A DNA stretch of 40,752 bases from Lysinibacillus sp. (GTDB lineage: Bacteria; Bacillota; Bacilli; Bacillales_A; Planococcaceae): positions 2,247-42,998 of the forward strand of contig JAPSKP010000023.1 in NCBI GenBank assembly GCA_031181585.1. The letters are read 5' to 3'. This document shows positions 1 to 6,925 of this stretch, in pieces. The notes below the pieces were generated by a model, which worked only from the letters and a program-made list of their open reading frames with translations, was not told where the DNA came from and ran no database searches. Both the position numbers and the translations under genes were made by a program. Every line of letters begins with the position of its first letter. The stretch's first letter is position 1.

Positions 1-2
1 AT

Positions 3-290
3 GTATTAGGGCTTCAGTTACTAAACAATACTGAGGAACTTGCAATTTTAAAAGTAAATGAAGGACCTTTCTTACTTATCTTAGTTCCTACCCAAGATGA
101 AACATTTGCACATTTTACAATTGATAACGAACAAGAATTCAGCATTGGCTTTACAAGTCCAGAATTATCAAAATTTCATCAACATTTACTTGATAATCAA
201 GTTAAGGTCGAGGAGATAAAAGAAGATAATGGTCATGCCTTTTTCCACTTTTATGACCCGAATGGTAATAAACTTCAAGCACACTGGTAA
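3..290 (+). CDS. VOC/glyoxalase-family protein, C-terminal part (cut by window edge)
   Basis: An open frame runs from the window edge to TAA at 288-290 with no start codon inside, so the 5' end lies outside. The last residues have the pattern of the vicinal-oxygen-chelate fold: an alternating beta/alpha arrangement, a segment GHAFFHFYDPNGNKLQAHW in which the DPNGN turn is typical, and a final strand ending in HW. Proteins of this superfamily bind a metal and act as lyases, dioxygenases or antibiotic-binding resistance proteins. Substrate cannot be deduced from this fragment. Identification as VOC is fairly safe; subfamily is open. Confidence 0.7.
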   Translation, partial: VLGLQLLNNTEELAILKVNEGPFLLILVPTQDETFAHFTIDNEQEFSIGFTSPELSKFHQHLLDNQVKVEEIKEDNGHAFFHFYDPNGNKLQAHW

Positions 291-533
291 GATGATAATA
301 AACAAATTACCTTATTTCATTAACGGGTACTTTAACGGAATAAGAACGGGAACGTCCAGTTCAGACATTCCTCTATTTTTTGTCTTGCCTTACTAATTAA
401 TGATTCATTTGAAGTAACCCAGCAATCCAAATGAATATTGGAGCAAATTTTAAAATTTTACCTCTTACAGCTGTCAGCGCGAGGAGGTTACTTTTTATTA
501 AAATTCATTACCGATTCTAGCAACACCTTTAAT

Positions 534-565
534 GAAAAAAGACGCATTTCTTATTAAAGAAACGC
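534..565 (-). terminator. Rho-independent terminator of the GNAT gene
   Basis: Read on the minus strand, a 9-bp stem (557-565 with 544-552, one G-T pair) with a 4-base loop is followed by a T run at 540-534. It lies about 30 bases after the stop of the acetyltransferase at 598. The rest of 291-597 shows no gene that I can support. Confidence 0.7.
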
Positions 566-597
566 GGCCGATTTTGGAATAATTAATTAGATGGTTA

Positions 598-1041
598 TTA
601 AGCTAAACTTAATTCGTATTGGTAAAATTTCGAATCTTTTTTGTACCCATTTTTTTCATATAGCCTTTGAGCAGCATAATTATCTGGTGCTGTACTTAGG
701 CTAATGCTTTTAGCCCCCGTTTCAATAGCGTACGCTTTTACATTTTGTAAGAGCATCTCTGCTATTCCCTGTTTTCTGGCTTCTGCTGCTACATACAAGT
801 CATTCAGTATCCATGCCCTTTTCATAGATATGGAGGAAAACGTAGGATACAGTTGAGTAAAACCTACATACCCTTGTTTGTTTTTAACAACGAATATCAC
901 AGAATCCTTGTTTTCTAAACGTTCTTTTATATAAGCTTTAGCACCTTCTAAATCCGATGTTTGCTGGTAAAACAGACGGTACAAGTTAAATAAACTGGAT
1001 ACCCCTTCTAAATCTTCAATCGCAGCTTGATATATTTCCAT
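598..1041 (-). CDS. GNAT-family N-acetyltransferase
   Basis: A 147-residue protein of normal single-domain GNAT length. The acetyl-CoA binding motif is visible as RKQGIAEMLLQ (about residues 88-98, Q/R-x-x-G-x-A), preceded by the strand LNDLYVAAEAR. The C-terminal motif NYAAQRLYEKNGYKK is typical of the family. It transfers an acetyl group from acetyl-CoA to an amine; the acceptor is unknown. ATG start with GGGAGGG upstream. It is a single gene with its own terminator. Confidence 0.85.
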   Translation of the reverse strand: MEIYQAAIEDLEGVSSLFNLYRLFYQQTSDLEGAKAYIKERLENKDSVIFVVKNKQGYVGFTQLYPTFSSISMKRAWILNDLYVAAEARKQGIAEMLLQNVKAYAIETGAKSISLSTAPDNYAAQRLYEKNGYKKDSKFYQYELSLA

Positions 1042-1099
1042 TTTAATACCCTCCCGACTAGCTATATTTAATATAGCTGATAAACTTACAGACTTTTAC

Positions 1100-1216
1100 A
1101 TAAATTCAAAAATCATATTCCAGTCAATGGCCTTTCCATGAAGATGAGCACAATCCTTTTTTGAAGAAACACTCGCGATTATTGAAGTTTATGATGAAAG
1201 AAAATTTCCTGTTTAA
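1100..1216 (+). pseudogene. Tail of an unidentified gene with a one-base frameshift
   Basis: Two adjacent frames join into one protein-like tail: WPFHEDEHNPF in one frame, then FEETLAIIEVYDERKFPV and TAA at 1214-1216 in the next. One missing T in the T run near 1160-1165 would reconnect them. No start codon or upstream part is present. Acidic-aromatic composition is coding-like but I do not recognise the family. It may equally be a chance open stretch, hence the low confidence. Confidence 0.35.
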
Positions 1217-1229
1217 TAAGAAGTGACGT

Positions 1230-1847
1230 TTATTTGTATTTTTTCAGATTTTTCTTCATAAGAGATGCAATTTGGAGATTATGTTGATCAGAAGTGTTTT
1301 CTAGATGCTTAATAACTAGTTCTTGACGTTCTACAGGATGGTTTTGACTTAACTTAGCTTTTGCTTCAATTTTTGTTATGTTTACTTTGAATGCTACAAT
1401 CCCTTTATTCATTCCTTCGATAAATTTTGAATCGACATCTTTTAAATTGTATGAGCTATCTGCTCTTTCATATTTATTTACCATGTCATCTAACGAATTG
1501 AATACTATGTTTGGATTTTCCACAATCTCCATCTTTCCGTATAGATGGATAGATACATAATTCCAGGTTGGAACTGCTTTGGATGTCTCGTACCAAGACG
1601 GTGAAATATAGCAGTGAGGACCTTGAAACACTACAAGAACCTTTTGGTTTTCAATATCCTTCCATTGTTCATTTTGACGTGCAAAATGACCATATAAAAC
1701 ATTTTCAGATTTATTTAGCGTGAGCGGCAGATGGGTAGCGTAAGGCTCTCCATTATGCTGAGAAAATAAAGTCGCAAAACTGTATTTTTCGATAAAATCA
1801 TAAATTAATTCTTCATCAGTCACTTGAAAATGTTTAGGGATATACAA
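1230..1847 (-). CDS. paiB: PaiB-type FMN-binding regulator family protein
   Basis: 205 residues, the usual PaiB length. Family hallmarks in order: N-terminal MYIPKHF, HLPL (39-42), GHFARQNEQW (53-62), FQGPHCYISPSWY (74-86) and VPTWNY (92-97), all of the split-barrel flavin-binding fold. In Bacillus, PaiB is described as a negative regulator of sporulation and protease genes, acting together with the acetyltransferase PaiA; whether it is a true DNA-binding regulator or a flavoprotein is unsettled. The start is TTG at 1847: a good AAGGAGG lies 9 bases upstream and MYIPKHF is the conserved N-terminus. Divergent from the MocR regulator. The GNAT at 598 resembles PaiA only in being a GNAT. Confidence 0.9.
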   Translation of the reverse strand: MYIPKHFQVTDEELIYDFIEKYSFATLFSQHNGEPYATHLPLTLNKSENVLYGHFARQNEQWKDIENQKVLVVFQGPHCYISPSWYETSKAVPTWNYVSIHLYGKMEIVENPNIVFNSLDDMVNKYERADSSYNLKDVDSKFIEGMNKGIVAFKVNITKIEAKAKLSQNHPVERQELVIKHLENTSDQHNLQIASLMKKNLKKYK

Positions 1848-1994
1848 ATGATAACGCCTCCTTAATTTGTCTCAATAATTAAGTTCATACGGAAAATTTG
1901 AAAATAAAGCTCCGATATCAAATAGTCTACAATGCAATCTGACATCTAAAAAGGTACAATTATAAGAAATAATACATGTCAAAGGTGGCTGTAA
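1848..1994. promoter_or_regulatory. Divergent promoter region between paiB and the MocR regulator
   Basis: 147 bases shared by two outward-facing genes. Shine-Dalgarno sequences are visible at both ends: AAGGAGG for the TTG start of paiB and AAAGGTGG for the ATG at 1995. MocR proteins usually bind between themselves and a divergent target gene, so this is the expected operator location. I could not pick out a convincing direct repeat. Confidence 0.5.
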
Positions 1995-3377
1995 ATGCAT
2001 AATACGATTTTTGCTTTTAAAGAAGGTACGCCGAAATATAAACAAATTTACGATCAGTTTAAATTATTTATTGAGAGAGGCGACATTCCAGCGAATGATC
2101 CACTCCCTTCTATCCGCCAACTTGCAGATTCCCTTCAAGTAAGCCGTAATACAACACTTAATGCATATGAGCAGCTTGTAGCAGAGGGCTATATCCGTGG
2201 GGAAGGGAGAAAAGGATATTTTGTTAATGAATTAGAACCGCTTTTGCTTCAAAACACTTCACTCCCTCCTAATAAAAAGAAATCAGCGTCGGACAGCCAA
2301 ATCATCATTGATTTCCGGCCGGGAGCCGTAGATCAGCCCCATTTTCCCCTACAAATTTGGAGGAGAATAGCGAATCAAGTTTTGACATTACAGGAGAGTT
2401 TCCGATATGGAAATCCTTTTGGGGAAGAATGCTTACGTGAACAAATTGCCGCCTACTTACTTCAATCTCGCGGGCTTAAAGCAGATCCAAGTGCCATTAT
2501 CATCGGCAGTAGTACGCAGCAAATGTTGATTTATCTTGGACAAATTCTGAAGGAGGAGTTTCCTAGCATTATTGTAGAAAATCCTGGGTATGACGGGGCC
2601 AAGGAAGCTTTTCAATTTCATCGTTTCATGCTTGAGACTTTACCAGTTTATGAAACAGGTACTGACTTTTCAACATTAGAACAGATGGTGTCACGGTTAA
2701 TCTATGTAACCCCCTCCCATCAAAGTCCCATCGGCGTTAGTATGTCAATTCAAGAAAGGCACATGCTTATTCACTGGGCAAACAACATACAAGGCTATAT
2801 CATCGAAGACGATTATGATAGTGAATTCCGTTATACACAACAGCCATTCCCGGCTCTGGCTTCAATCGATTCCACTAGAGTCATATATCTAGGGAATTTC
2901 TCAAAGTCCTTTCTTCCGGGAATCCGGCTAAGCTATATGGTGCTGCCGCAGCCACTCCTCAATCAGTATAAAAAACAATTTCTTCACTTTGAGAGCACTA
3001 CTTCCCTTCTTAGCCAGCTTACAATGGCTAAATTTATGGAAGAAGGGGAATGGAATCGCCATATTAAACGAATGCGTCTTGTTTATAAGCGAAAAATGCA
3101 ATGCATCGTTTCAGAGCTAAGAAAAAAGTTTCAACAAACTATATCGATTATTGGGGAGCAATCCGGATTGTACATACTCGCCAAGATCCATCTAAACCGT
3201 TCAGAAGAATGGCTGATCGAGCGCGCTGCCCTGCATGGAGTTAAAGTATATCCTACCTCCATCTATTTCATAAAAAATCACTTTGATGAACCAACTATTA
3301 AGCTGGGATTTAGTAATCTGACTTGTGAGGAAATCCAGTTAGGGGTAGAGCTTTTGAAAAAAGCGTGGTCTCAATAA
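1995..3377 (+). CDS. MocR/GabR-type regulator (GntR wHTH fused to fold-I aminotransferase)
   Basis: 460 residues with two domains. Residues 8-78 form a GntR winged helix (LPSIRQLADSLQVSRNTTLN, then a wing near GYIRGEGRKGYFV). After a polar linker, residues 105-460 are a class I/II aminotransferase fold: EDDYDSEFRY at 271-280 and the cofactor lysine in NFSKSF (K304). MocR proteins sense PLP, often with an amine or amino acid, and control genes of vitamin B6, GABA or amine metabolism. The divergent paiB is the likely target. Specificity (PdxR, GabR or other) is not evident; no pdxS/T or gab genes are in the window. Confidence 0.92.
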   Translation: MHNTIFAFKEGTPKYKQIYDQFKLFIERGDIPANDPLPSIRQLADSLQVSRNTTLNAYEQLVAEGYIRGEGRKGYFVNELEPLLLQNTSLPPNKKKSASDSQIIIDFRPGAVDQPHFPLQIWRRIANQVLTLQESFRYGNPFGEECLREQIAAYLLQSRGLKADPSAIIIGSSTQQMLIYLGQILKEEFPSIIVENPGYDGAKEAFQFHRFMLETLPVYETGTDFSTLEQMVSRLIYVTPSHQSPIGVSMSIQERHMLIHWANNIQGYIIEDDYDSEFRYTQQPFPALASIDSTRVIYLGNFSKSFLPGIRLSYMVLPQPLLNQYKKQFLHFESTTSLLSQLTMAKFMEEGEWNRHIKRMRLVYKRKMQCIVSELRKKFQQTISIIGEQSGLYILAKIHLNRSEEWLIERAALHGVKVYPTSIYFIKNHFDEPTIKLGFSNLTCEEIQLGVELLKKAWSQ

Positions 3378-3384
3378 GTAGTTT

Positions 3385-3428
3385 AGTGAAACCGTGACTA
3401 TGTACAGGTAGTTACGGTTCCACTTTTC
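3385..3428 (+). terminator. Intrinsic terminator after the MocR gene
   Basis: A long near-perfect hairpin: the arm GTGAAACCGTGACTA pairs with TAGTTACGGTTCCAC with two mismatches, followed by CTTTTC. It begins just after the stop at 3377. Confidence 0.75.
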
Positions 3429-3560
3429 ATTGAAGTGCTAATAAAACTTTTCCCCGCCTTTCCTCTACTTTTACAAGAAGGGGTCCTCTGTAATCTGGCC
3501 CTATTGTTGAAAATGGCTTAGTGAGAATGATATAGTTTTTGCACAAATGCTCCCGGAGAA
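3427..3560 (-). pseudogene. Unidentified gene tail behind the metallophosphoesterase
   Basis: On the minus strand a start-less open stretch reads NYIILTKPFSTIGPDYRG, then PLLVKVEERRGKVLLALQ and TGA at 3429-3427. A short upstream part (SPGAFVQK) is one base out of frame at an A run near 3535, so the remnant may begin right after the phosphoesterase stop. Charge pattern and continuity look like a decayed protein C-terminus rather than noise. I cannot name the family. It may be what is left of a gene lost by deletion. Confidence 0.4.
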
Positions 3561-3562
3561 TT

Positions 3563-4288
3563 TTAAACTCTACCTGTTTGCAGTGCTTTTACCCAATCTA
3601 TTCTTCCATTTTTTTCACTTTGTTTGATAGCTGCATTTCGACTATAAGGAATAAGTATTTGCTCTATCATCCAGTCATCTTCTTTTTTTGTTACAATTGT
3701 ATAATTTGCATAAGGAGAACCAGACTCCATTTTGTGATAGATTGGTAATTCATCTTCATAGGCTGGTAATCCCACACTACCCGGATTAATAACTATTTTA
3801 TTATTAGGCAAATATACAACTCTAGGTATATGGGTATGTGCACAAAAAATAATGTCCTGCGAAATTCCATTAACCAACTTCAAAATATCTTCTGTCTTCT
3901 TAAGCGTAGAGCCATTTGGACTTATTTCCTCTAATAAATACATTTCATCACTAGTGGGCGTACCGTGACAAAAATAAAAGTCTTCAGTTTGCAAAGAAAA
4001 AGGCAAATTAGAAATCCATTCTTTATGCTCTTCTTCCAATAAATTTTGAACATATTGTACTGTTGGATTTTTTGGATTGCTATCTAATAAGATTCTATCG
4101 CAATTGCCCCTAATATTTCGAATGTTCTCTTTTACTAATAATTTATAAGTTTCTATGGGGAAAAGTGGTCCATAAAAGCTATCACCTAAATTATATATAT
4201 CTTTAATGCCGCGATTTTTAATATCTAATAGAACTGCTTGTAATGCATCTATATTGCCATGAATGTCAGAAATAATAGCCGTCTTCAC
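3563..4288 (-). CDS. Calcineurin-like metallophosphoesterase (YfcE/MJ0936-like)
   Basis: 241 residues with the metal-binding signatures of the family in order: SDIHGN (D8, H10), NLGDSFYGP, RGNCD, FCHGTP and AHTHIPR, followed by INPGSVGLP. This is the compact arrangement of YfcE-type phosphodiesterases, which hydrolyse phosphodiesters with two divalent metals. The physiological substrate is unknown. It starts at a GTG (4288) with AAGGGGG about 9 bases upstream. Stands alone. Confidence 0.9.
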   Translation of the reverse strand: MKTAIISDIHGNIDALQAVLLDIKNRGIKDIYNLGDSFYGPLFPIETYKLLVKENIRNIRGNCDRILLDSNPKNPTVQYVQNLLEEEHKEWISNLPFSLQTEDFYFCHGTPTSDEMYLLEEISPNGSTLKKTEDILKLVNGISQDIIFCAHTHIPRVVYLPNNKIVINPGSVGLPAYEDELPIYHKMESGSPYANYTIVTKKEDDWMIEQILIPYSRNAAIKQSEKNGRIDWVKALQTGRV

Positions 4289-4439
4289 AATAAGAACCCC
4301 CTTTATATCCTATACATCTACTCTCTTTCTTACTATCTTTCTAAAGCAAGCACTCATTAACTTAAGTTTAAGGTTGGGGATCGCTTCAATTTTTCCCTAT
4401 ATGCTACTGGCCCGCCAGTATGAAGAAATTCCCGTATAA

Positions 4440-4627
4440 AAATTTCCAAATTCCAATATTTTTCCTCTTATGAAACACTTTTCCCTCCTCTTGAACAGCT
4501 CGCTCTTGAACTTGATGATACTGTTCAGTAGTTCAACAACATTCGTATTCGGGGAACACTGGGCTATTTAACGCTTGTGGAGTTCAAACAACAGCCCCTA
4601 TAATTTTTGTCCAGTTTAGTGTTGACA
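4440..4627 (+). mobile_element. Right-end remnant of an IS3-family insertion sequence
   Basis: An open stretch on the plus strand ends in FNNIRIRGTLGYLTLVEFK and TAA at 4601-4603, the typical last residues of IS3-family OrfB (DDE integrase-type transposase). In the same frame upstream LALELDDTVQ precedes an internal TAG (4529-4531) where family members have tryptophan. After the stop, 4609-4627 reads GTCCAGTTTAGTGTTGACA and ends in ACA, as expected for an IS3 terminal repeat. The left end and most of the element are absent. The Nudix gene begins to be recognisable at the next base, so this end marks the insertion junction. Confidence 0.75.
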
Positions 4628-4823
4628 CTCCAGAGACCTCTCGTCTTCCCGCTTCTTCCGTACTTTCTCCCAATTCCATAAATCCGCCGGGAACTCCCCA
4701 CAGGCCGTCGCTTCTTTTTTGTAATAAAAGCTCTCCTTTTTCATTAACGACAGCTACCGCCACTCCAACTAATAATAAAGGCTGCGCCCCTACAATCTTA
4801 CACAAATCTTCAATATAGCCCAT
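4628..4823 (-). pseudogene. Nudix hydrolase cut by the IS remnant
   Basis: Starts with ATG at 4823 behind AAGGAGG. It has the N-terminus of a small Nudix hydrolase and the first half of the Nudix box (GGFMELGESTEEAGRREV). The sequence then runs into the IS3-family end, so the EExGU part with the metal-binding glutamates and the whole C-terminal half are missing. A short out-of-family tail (STLNWTKIIGAVV) is translated from the IS terminal repeat. It is a near copy of the intact Nudix gene at 4937-5383, suggesting an old tandem duplication. Non-functional as a Nudix enzyme. Confidence 0.85.
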
Positions 4824-4936
4824 ATAGTCTCCTCCTTAAATATAGTTTCACACGTAACCGCCAATACTACTAGTCATCCTGCTGCTCTGTCATGTTTATA
4901 TACAGCACACTGACCATGGATTATCTCAATGAAAAC

Positions 4937-5383
4937 TCAGCCCTTCACATACCCTGTCTTTTTAAGCAGCTTCTCTGTTGTAGCATTCAGCTTTGGCAAT
5001 ACGTCCAGCGGAAAATAGCCAAGTTCCAAGCTTTCTTCATCACACTTTAGAGTACCTGATACGTTAGCTGCCTTAAAAATAGCGGTCACATTATAAATTT
5101 CATCACCATGCGGAAATCGATAGTAATACTCCTTGCCTGATGCAATATCGAGCAGCTCCAGCTCAAGCGCCACAAGACCTGTCTCCTCTTGCAGCTCTCT
5201 TCCCGCGGTTTCTTCAAAGCTGTCGCCTAGTTCCATACCACCGCCTGGAATTCCCCAATCATTAGTATCTGACCGTAATTGAAGTAATAGCTCGTTTTGT
5301 TCATTGAAAACAATCACTGCTGATCCGGGCGCAATGATCGGTTTTGTACCTATGGCTTTTCGTAATGATTGAATGTAATTCAC
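4937..5383 (-). CDS. Nudix hydrolase
   Basis: 148 residues with a complete Nudix box, GGMELGDSFEETAGRELQ followed by EETGL (about residues 48-71); the first box glutamate is aspartate, a known variation. Members hydrolyse nucleoside diphosphates linked to another group, such as oxidised dNTPs or nucleotide sugars; the substrate is not evident. Starts at GTG (5383) with AAGGAGAT 8 bases upstream. Its N-terminus matches that of the broken copy at 4628-4823. Confidence 0.9.
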   Translation of the reverse strand: MNYIQSLRKAIGTKPIIAPGSAVIVFNEQNELLLQLRSDTNDWGIPGGGMELGDSFEETAGRELQEETGLVALELELLDIASGKEYYYRFPHGDEIYNVTAIFKAANVSGTLKCDEESLELGYFPLDVLPKLNATTEKLLKKTGYVKG

Positions 5384-5448
5384 GGTATGTATCTCCTTTT
5401 GCTTCGTTATTCTAAACTGGTAGATGACAGATACGTTTCAATAGGATG

Positions 5449-5563
5449 CTATTTCTCTTGGTCTTGAATGAATCACTCGATCGCCTGTTGAAACTGAACC
5501 TTATTTTCAATATAAGGGTGATGGGCGGTTTCCGTGATCCGTACACCCCCCTCTGATACAGCT
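5449..5563 (-). pseudogene. C-terminal fragment of an alpha/beta-hydrolase-like gene
   Basis: Directly after the stop of the membrane protein at 5564, a start-less frame reads AVSEGGVRITETAHHPYI, then ENKVQFQQAIE, an in-frame TGA, and FIQDQEK with TAG at 5451-5449. The arrangement (a histidine after a strand, Y-I-E, then an amphipathic final helix) is what alpha/beta hydrolases such as proline-iminopeptidase-like enzymes have around the catalytic histidine. The body of the enzyme is missing and the internal stop shows decay. Confidence 0.5.
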
Positions 5564-6064
5564 TTACTCCTCCATCTCAAGCCGCTCTTCTATCCGTTCT
5601 TTTACCTTTTCATGCGGATTCGTAAAAGCATTGTACCAGTCAAGATCGGTATCTAATAGCTGCTCTAAATCCGTGACAATGGCATTGATTTTTTTGACAT
5701 TTGCATTGAACTCCTCCTGTTTTTCCTGTGAAAGGGCTCCGTCATGCTTATAGTCCGATATAAGCATAATCGTATTCGAAAGAAGCGAGTATACTTCCGG
5801 CAGCCCTTCATACGACTGAAGTTCTGAATATCTCAATGTAATATAAAGCTTATCCAGGCTGCCATATGTATTCCCCTCCGTGCTCAGCCCAGTCAGTTTT
5901 TCATAATCCAGGCCACTCAACGCTGTAGCGATGTGTACCATATTAATATGATAGCCTCGTCCGATTTCCTTCTTTAAATCCCGCTGCGCGCCAAAATGAT
6001 AGGCGTATAACATAATAAGCAAAACAGCTGCGAGCAGTAACTTTCCAATCAATCGTTTGTTCAT
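5564..6064 (-). CDS. Membrane-anchored protein of unknown function (paralogue A)
   Basis: 166 residues from the ATG at 6064, chosen because AGGAAGGAG precedes it; an upstream in-frame start would add residues unlike the paralogue. One N-terminal transmembrane helix (about residues 7-24) is followed by a soluble, helical, probably extracellular domain rich in charged residues. It aligns along its length with the gene at 6150-6668: shared KKEIGRGY, YGSL.LY, LDT/LGS-DWY and a C-terminal ERLEM/ERLLM. I do not recognise a named family. It probably forms an operon with its paralogue (85-base gap). Confidence 0.75.
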   Translation of the reverse strand: MNKRLIGKLLLAAVLLIMLYAYHFGAQRDLKKEIGRGYHINMVHIATALSGLDYEKLTGLSTEGNTYGSLDKLYITLRYSELQSYEGLPEVYSLLSNTIMLISDYKHDGALSQEKQEEFNANVKKINAIVTDLEQLLDTDLDWYNAFTNPHEKVKERIEERLEMEE

Positions 6065-6149
6065 ATAAATGCTCCTTCCTCTAGTGCTTCTATGAGAGAT
6101 ATAGCAGCTTTCATTGTCCTTTTGGAACTGCATGGCCGCATCAGCTTTC

Positions 6150-6668
6150 TTAAAAATTCATGAGCAATCGCTCTTGTACCCGTTTTTGGATTGCTTCGGT
6201 TGGCTCCACGAAAGCATAGTACCAGTCAATCTCGCTGCCGAGCATGTCCTCTAACTCCATCACAATGAATCTCACTTTCCGTACGTTTGAATCAAACGCT
6301 GCCTGCTGTTTGTTTGTGAGTTCTCCGTTGATTTTATATTCCGATAAAAGCTTATTAATATCTTGCAGCAGCGACCTGATTTCCGGCTGCCCTTTGAAGG
6401 ATTGGACATCTAAATACATCAACATAGAATACAAGTTATTCAGGCTCCCGTATTCCGAATTGTCAGCTTCCATCTTTTCTAATATGTCATAATCCAGATT
6501 TTTGAACGTGTTAGATACGTTCACCATATTCACAAGATAGCCTCGTCCAATTTCCTTTTTCATCTCCTGCTGTACATTGAAATGATAGGCTTGTAGAGCG
6601 ATAAAAACTGCTAGTACCCCTAAACCAAGGACAATCAACTGTTTTTTCATAGGCAGACCCATTCTCAT
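6150..6668 (-). CDS. Membrane-anchored protein of unknown function (paralogue B)
   Basis: 172 residues from the ATG at 6668, supported by AGAAGGAG 6 bases upstream; the second ATG (6650) has no such site. One N-terminal transmembrane helix and a helical outer domain similar to paralogue A downstream. Conserved between the two: the segment after the helix (KKEIGRGY), a central YGSLNNLY and the DWYYAF region near the end. Both end with a cluster of basic and acidic residues. The 21-bp phased repeats lie about 85 bases upstream. Function unknown. Confidence 0.75.
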   Translation of the reverse strand: MRMGLPMKKQLIVLGLGVLAVFIALQAYHFNVQQEMKKEIGRGYLVNMVNVSNTFKNLDYDILEKMEADNSEYGSLNNLYSMLMYLDVQSFKGQPEIRSLLQDINKLLSEYKINGELTNKQQAAFDSNVRKVRFIVMELEDMLGSEIDWYYAFVEPTEAIQKRVQERLLMNF

Positions 6669-6751
6669 AAGCGCTCCTTCTAGAGTAGTTTATTTTCCAA
6701 TTTTATTCAATTAATGAATGAATAGTATATTCTAGTATATAGCTGATGATA

Positions 6752-6843
6752 GGCGAAAATGTTTGCTTAATCGGCGAAATTTTAATGATATTTGGCGAAA
6801 TTATGCTTTATTTTGGCGAAATAATTCATAGAGTTGGCGAATA
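6752..6843. repeat. Five GGCGAAAT boxes at exact 21-bp spacing
   Basis: Copies start at 6752, 6773, 6794, 6815 and 6836, each exactly 21 bases apart. The 8-base box is conserved (GGCGAAAA, GGCGAAAT three times, GGCGAATA) while the 13 bases between are AT-rich and unrelated. On the minus strand the boxes read ATTTCGCC. They lie between the terminator of the type III R-M operon and the start of paralogue B. The spacing equals two helical turns and also seven codons. Confidence 0.85.
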
Positions 6844-6856
6844 AAATCCTAAACAT

Positions 6857-6888
6857 AAAAACCCCCTGCCAAAAACTAGCAGGGGGTT
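6857..6888 (-). terminator. Terminator of the mod-res operon
   Basis: Minus strand: the arm AACCCCCTGC pairs with GCAGGGGGTT around a short loop and is followed by a short T run. It lies about 38 bases after the res stop codon at 6926. Confidence 0.8.
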
Positions 6889-6925
6889 GTAAATTGGATT
6901 TTCTATCTACGACTCTTTCCAACCT

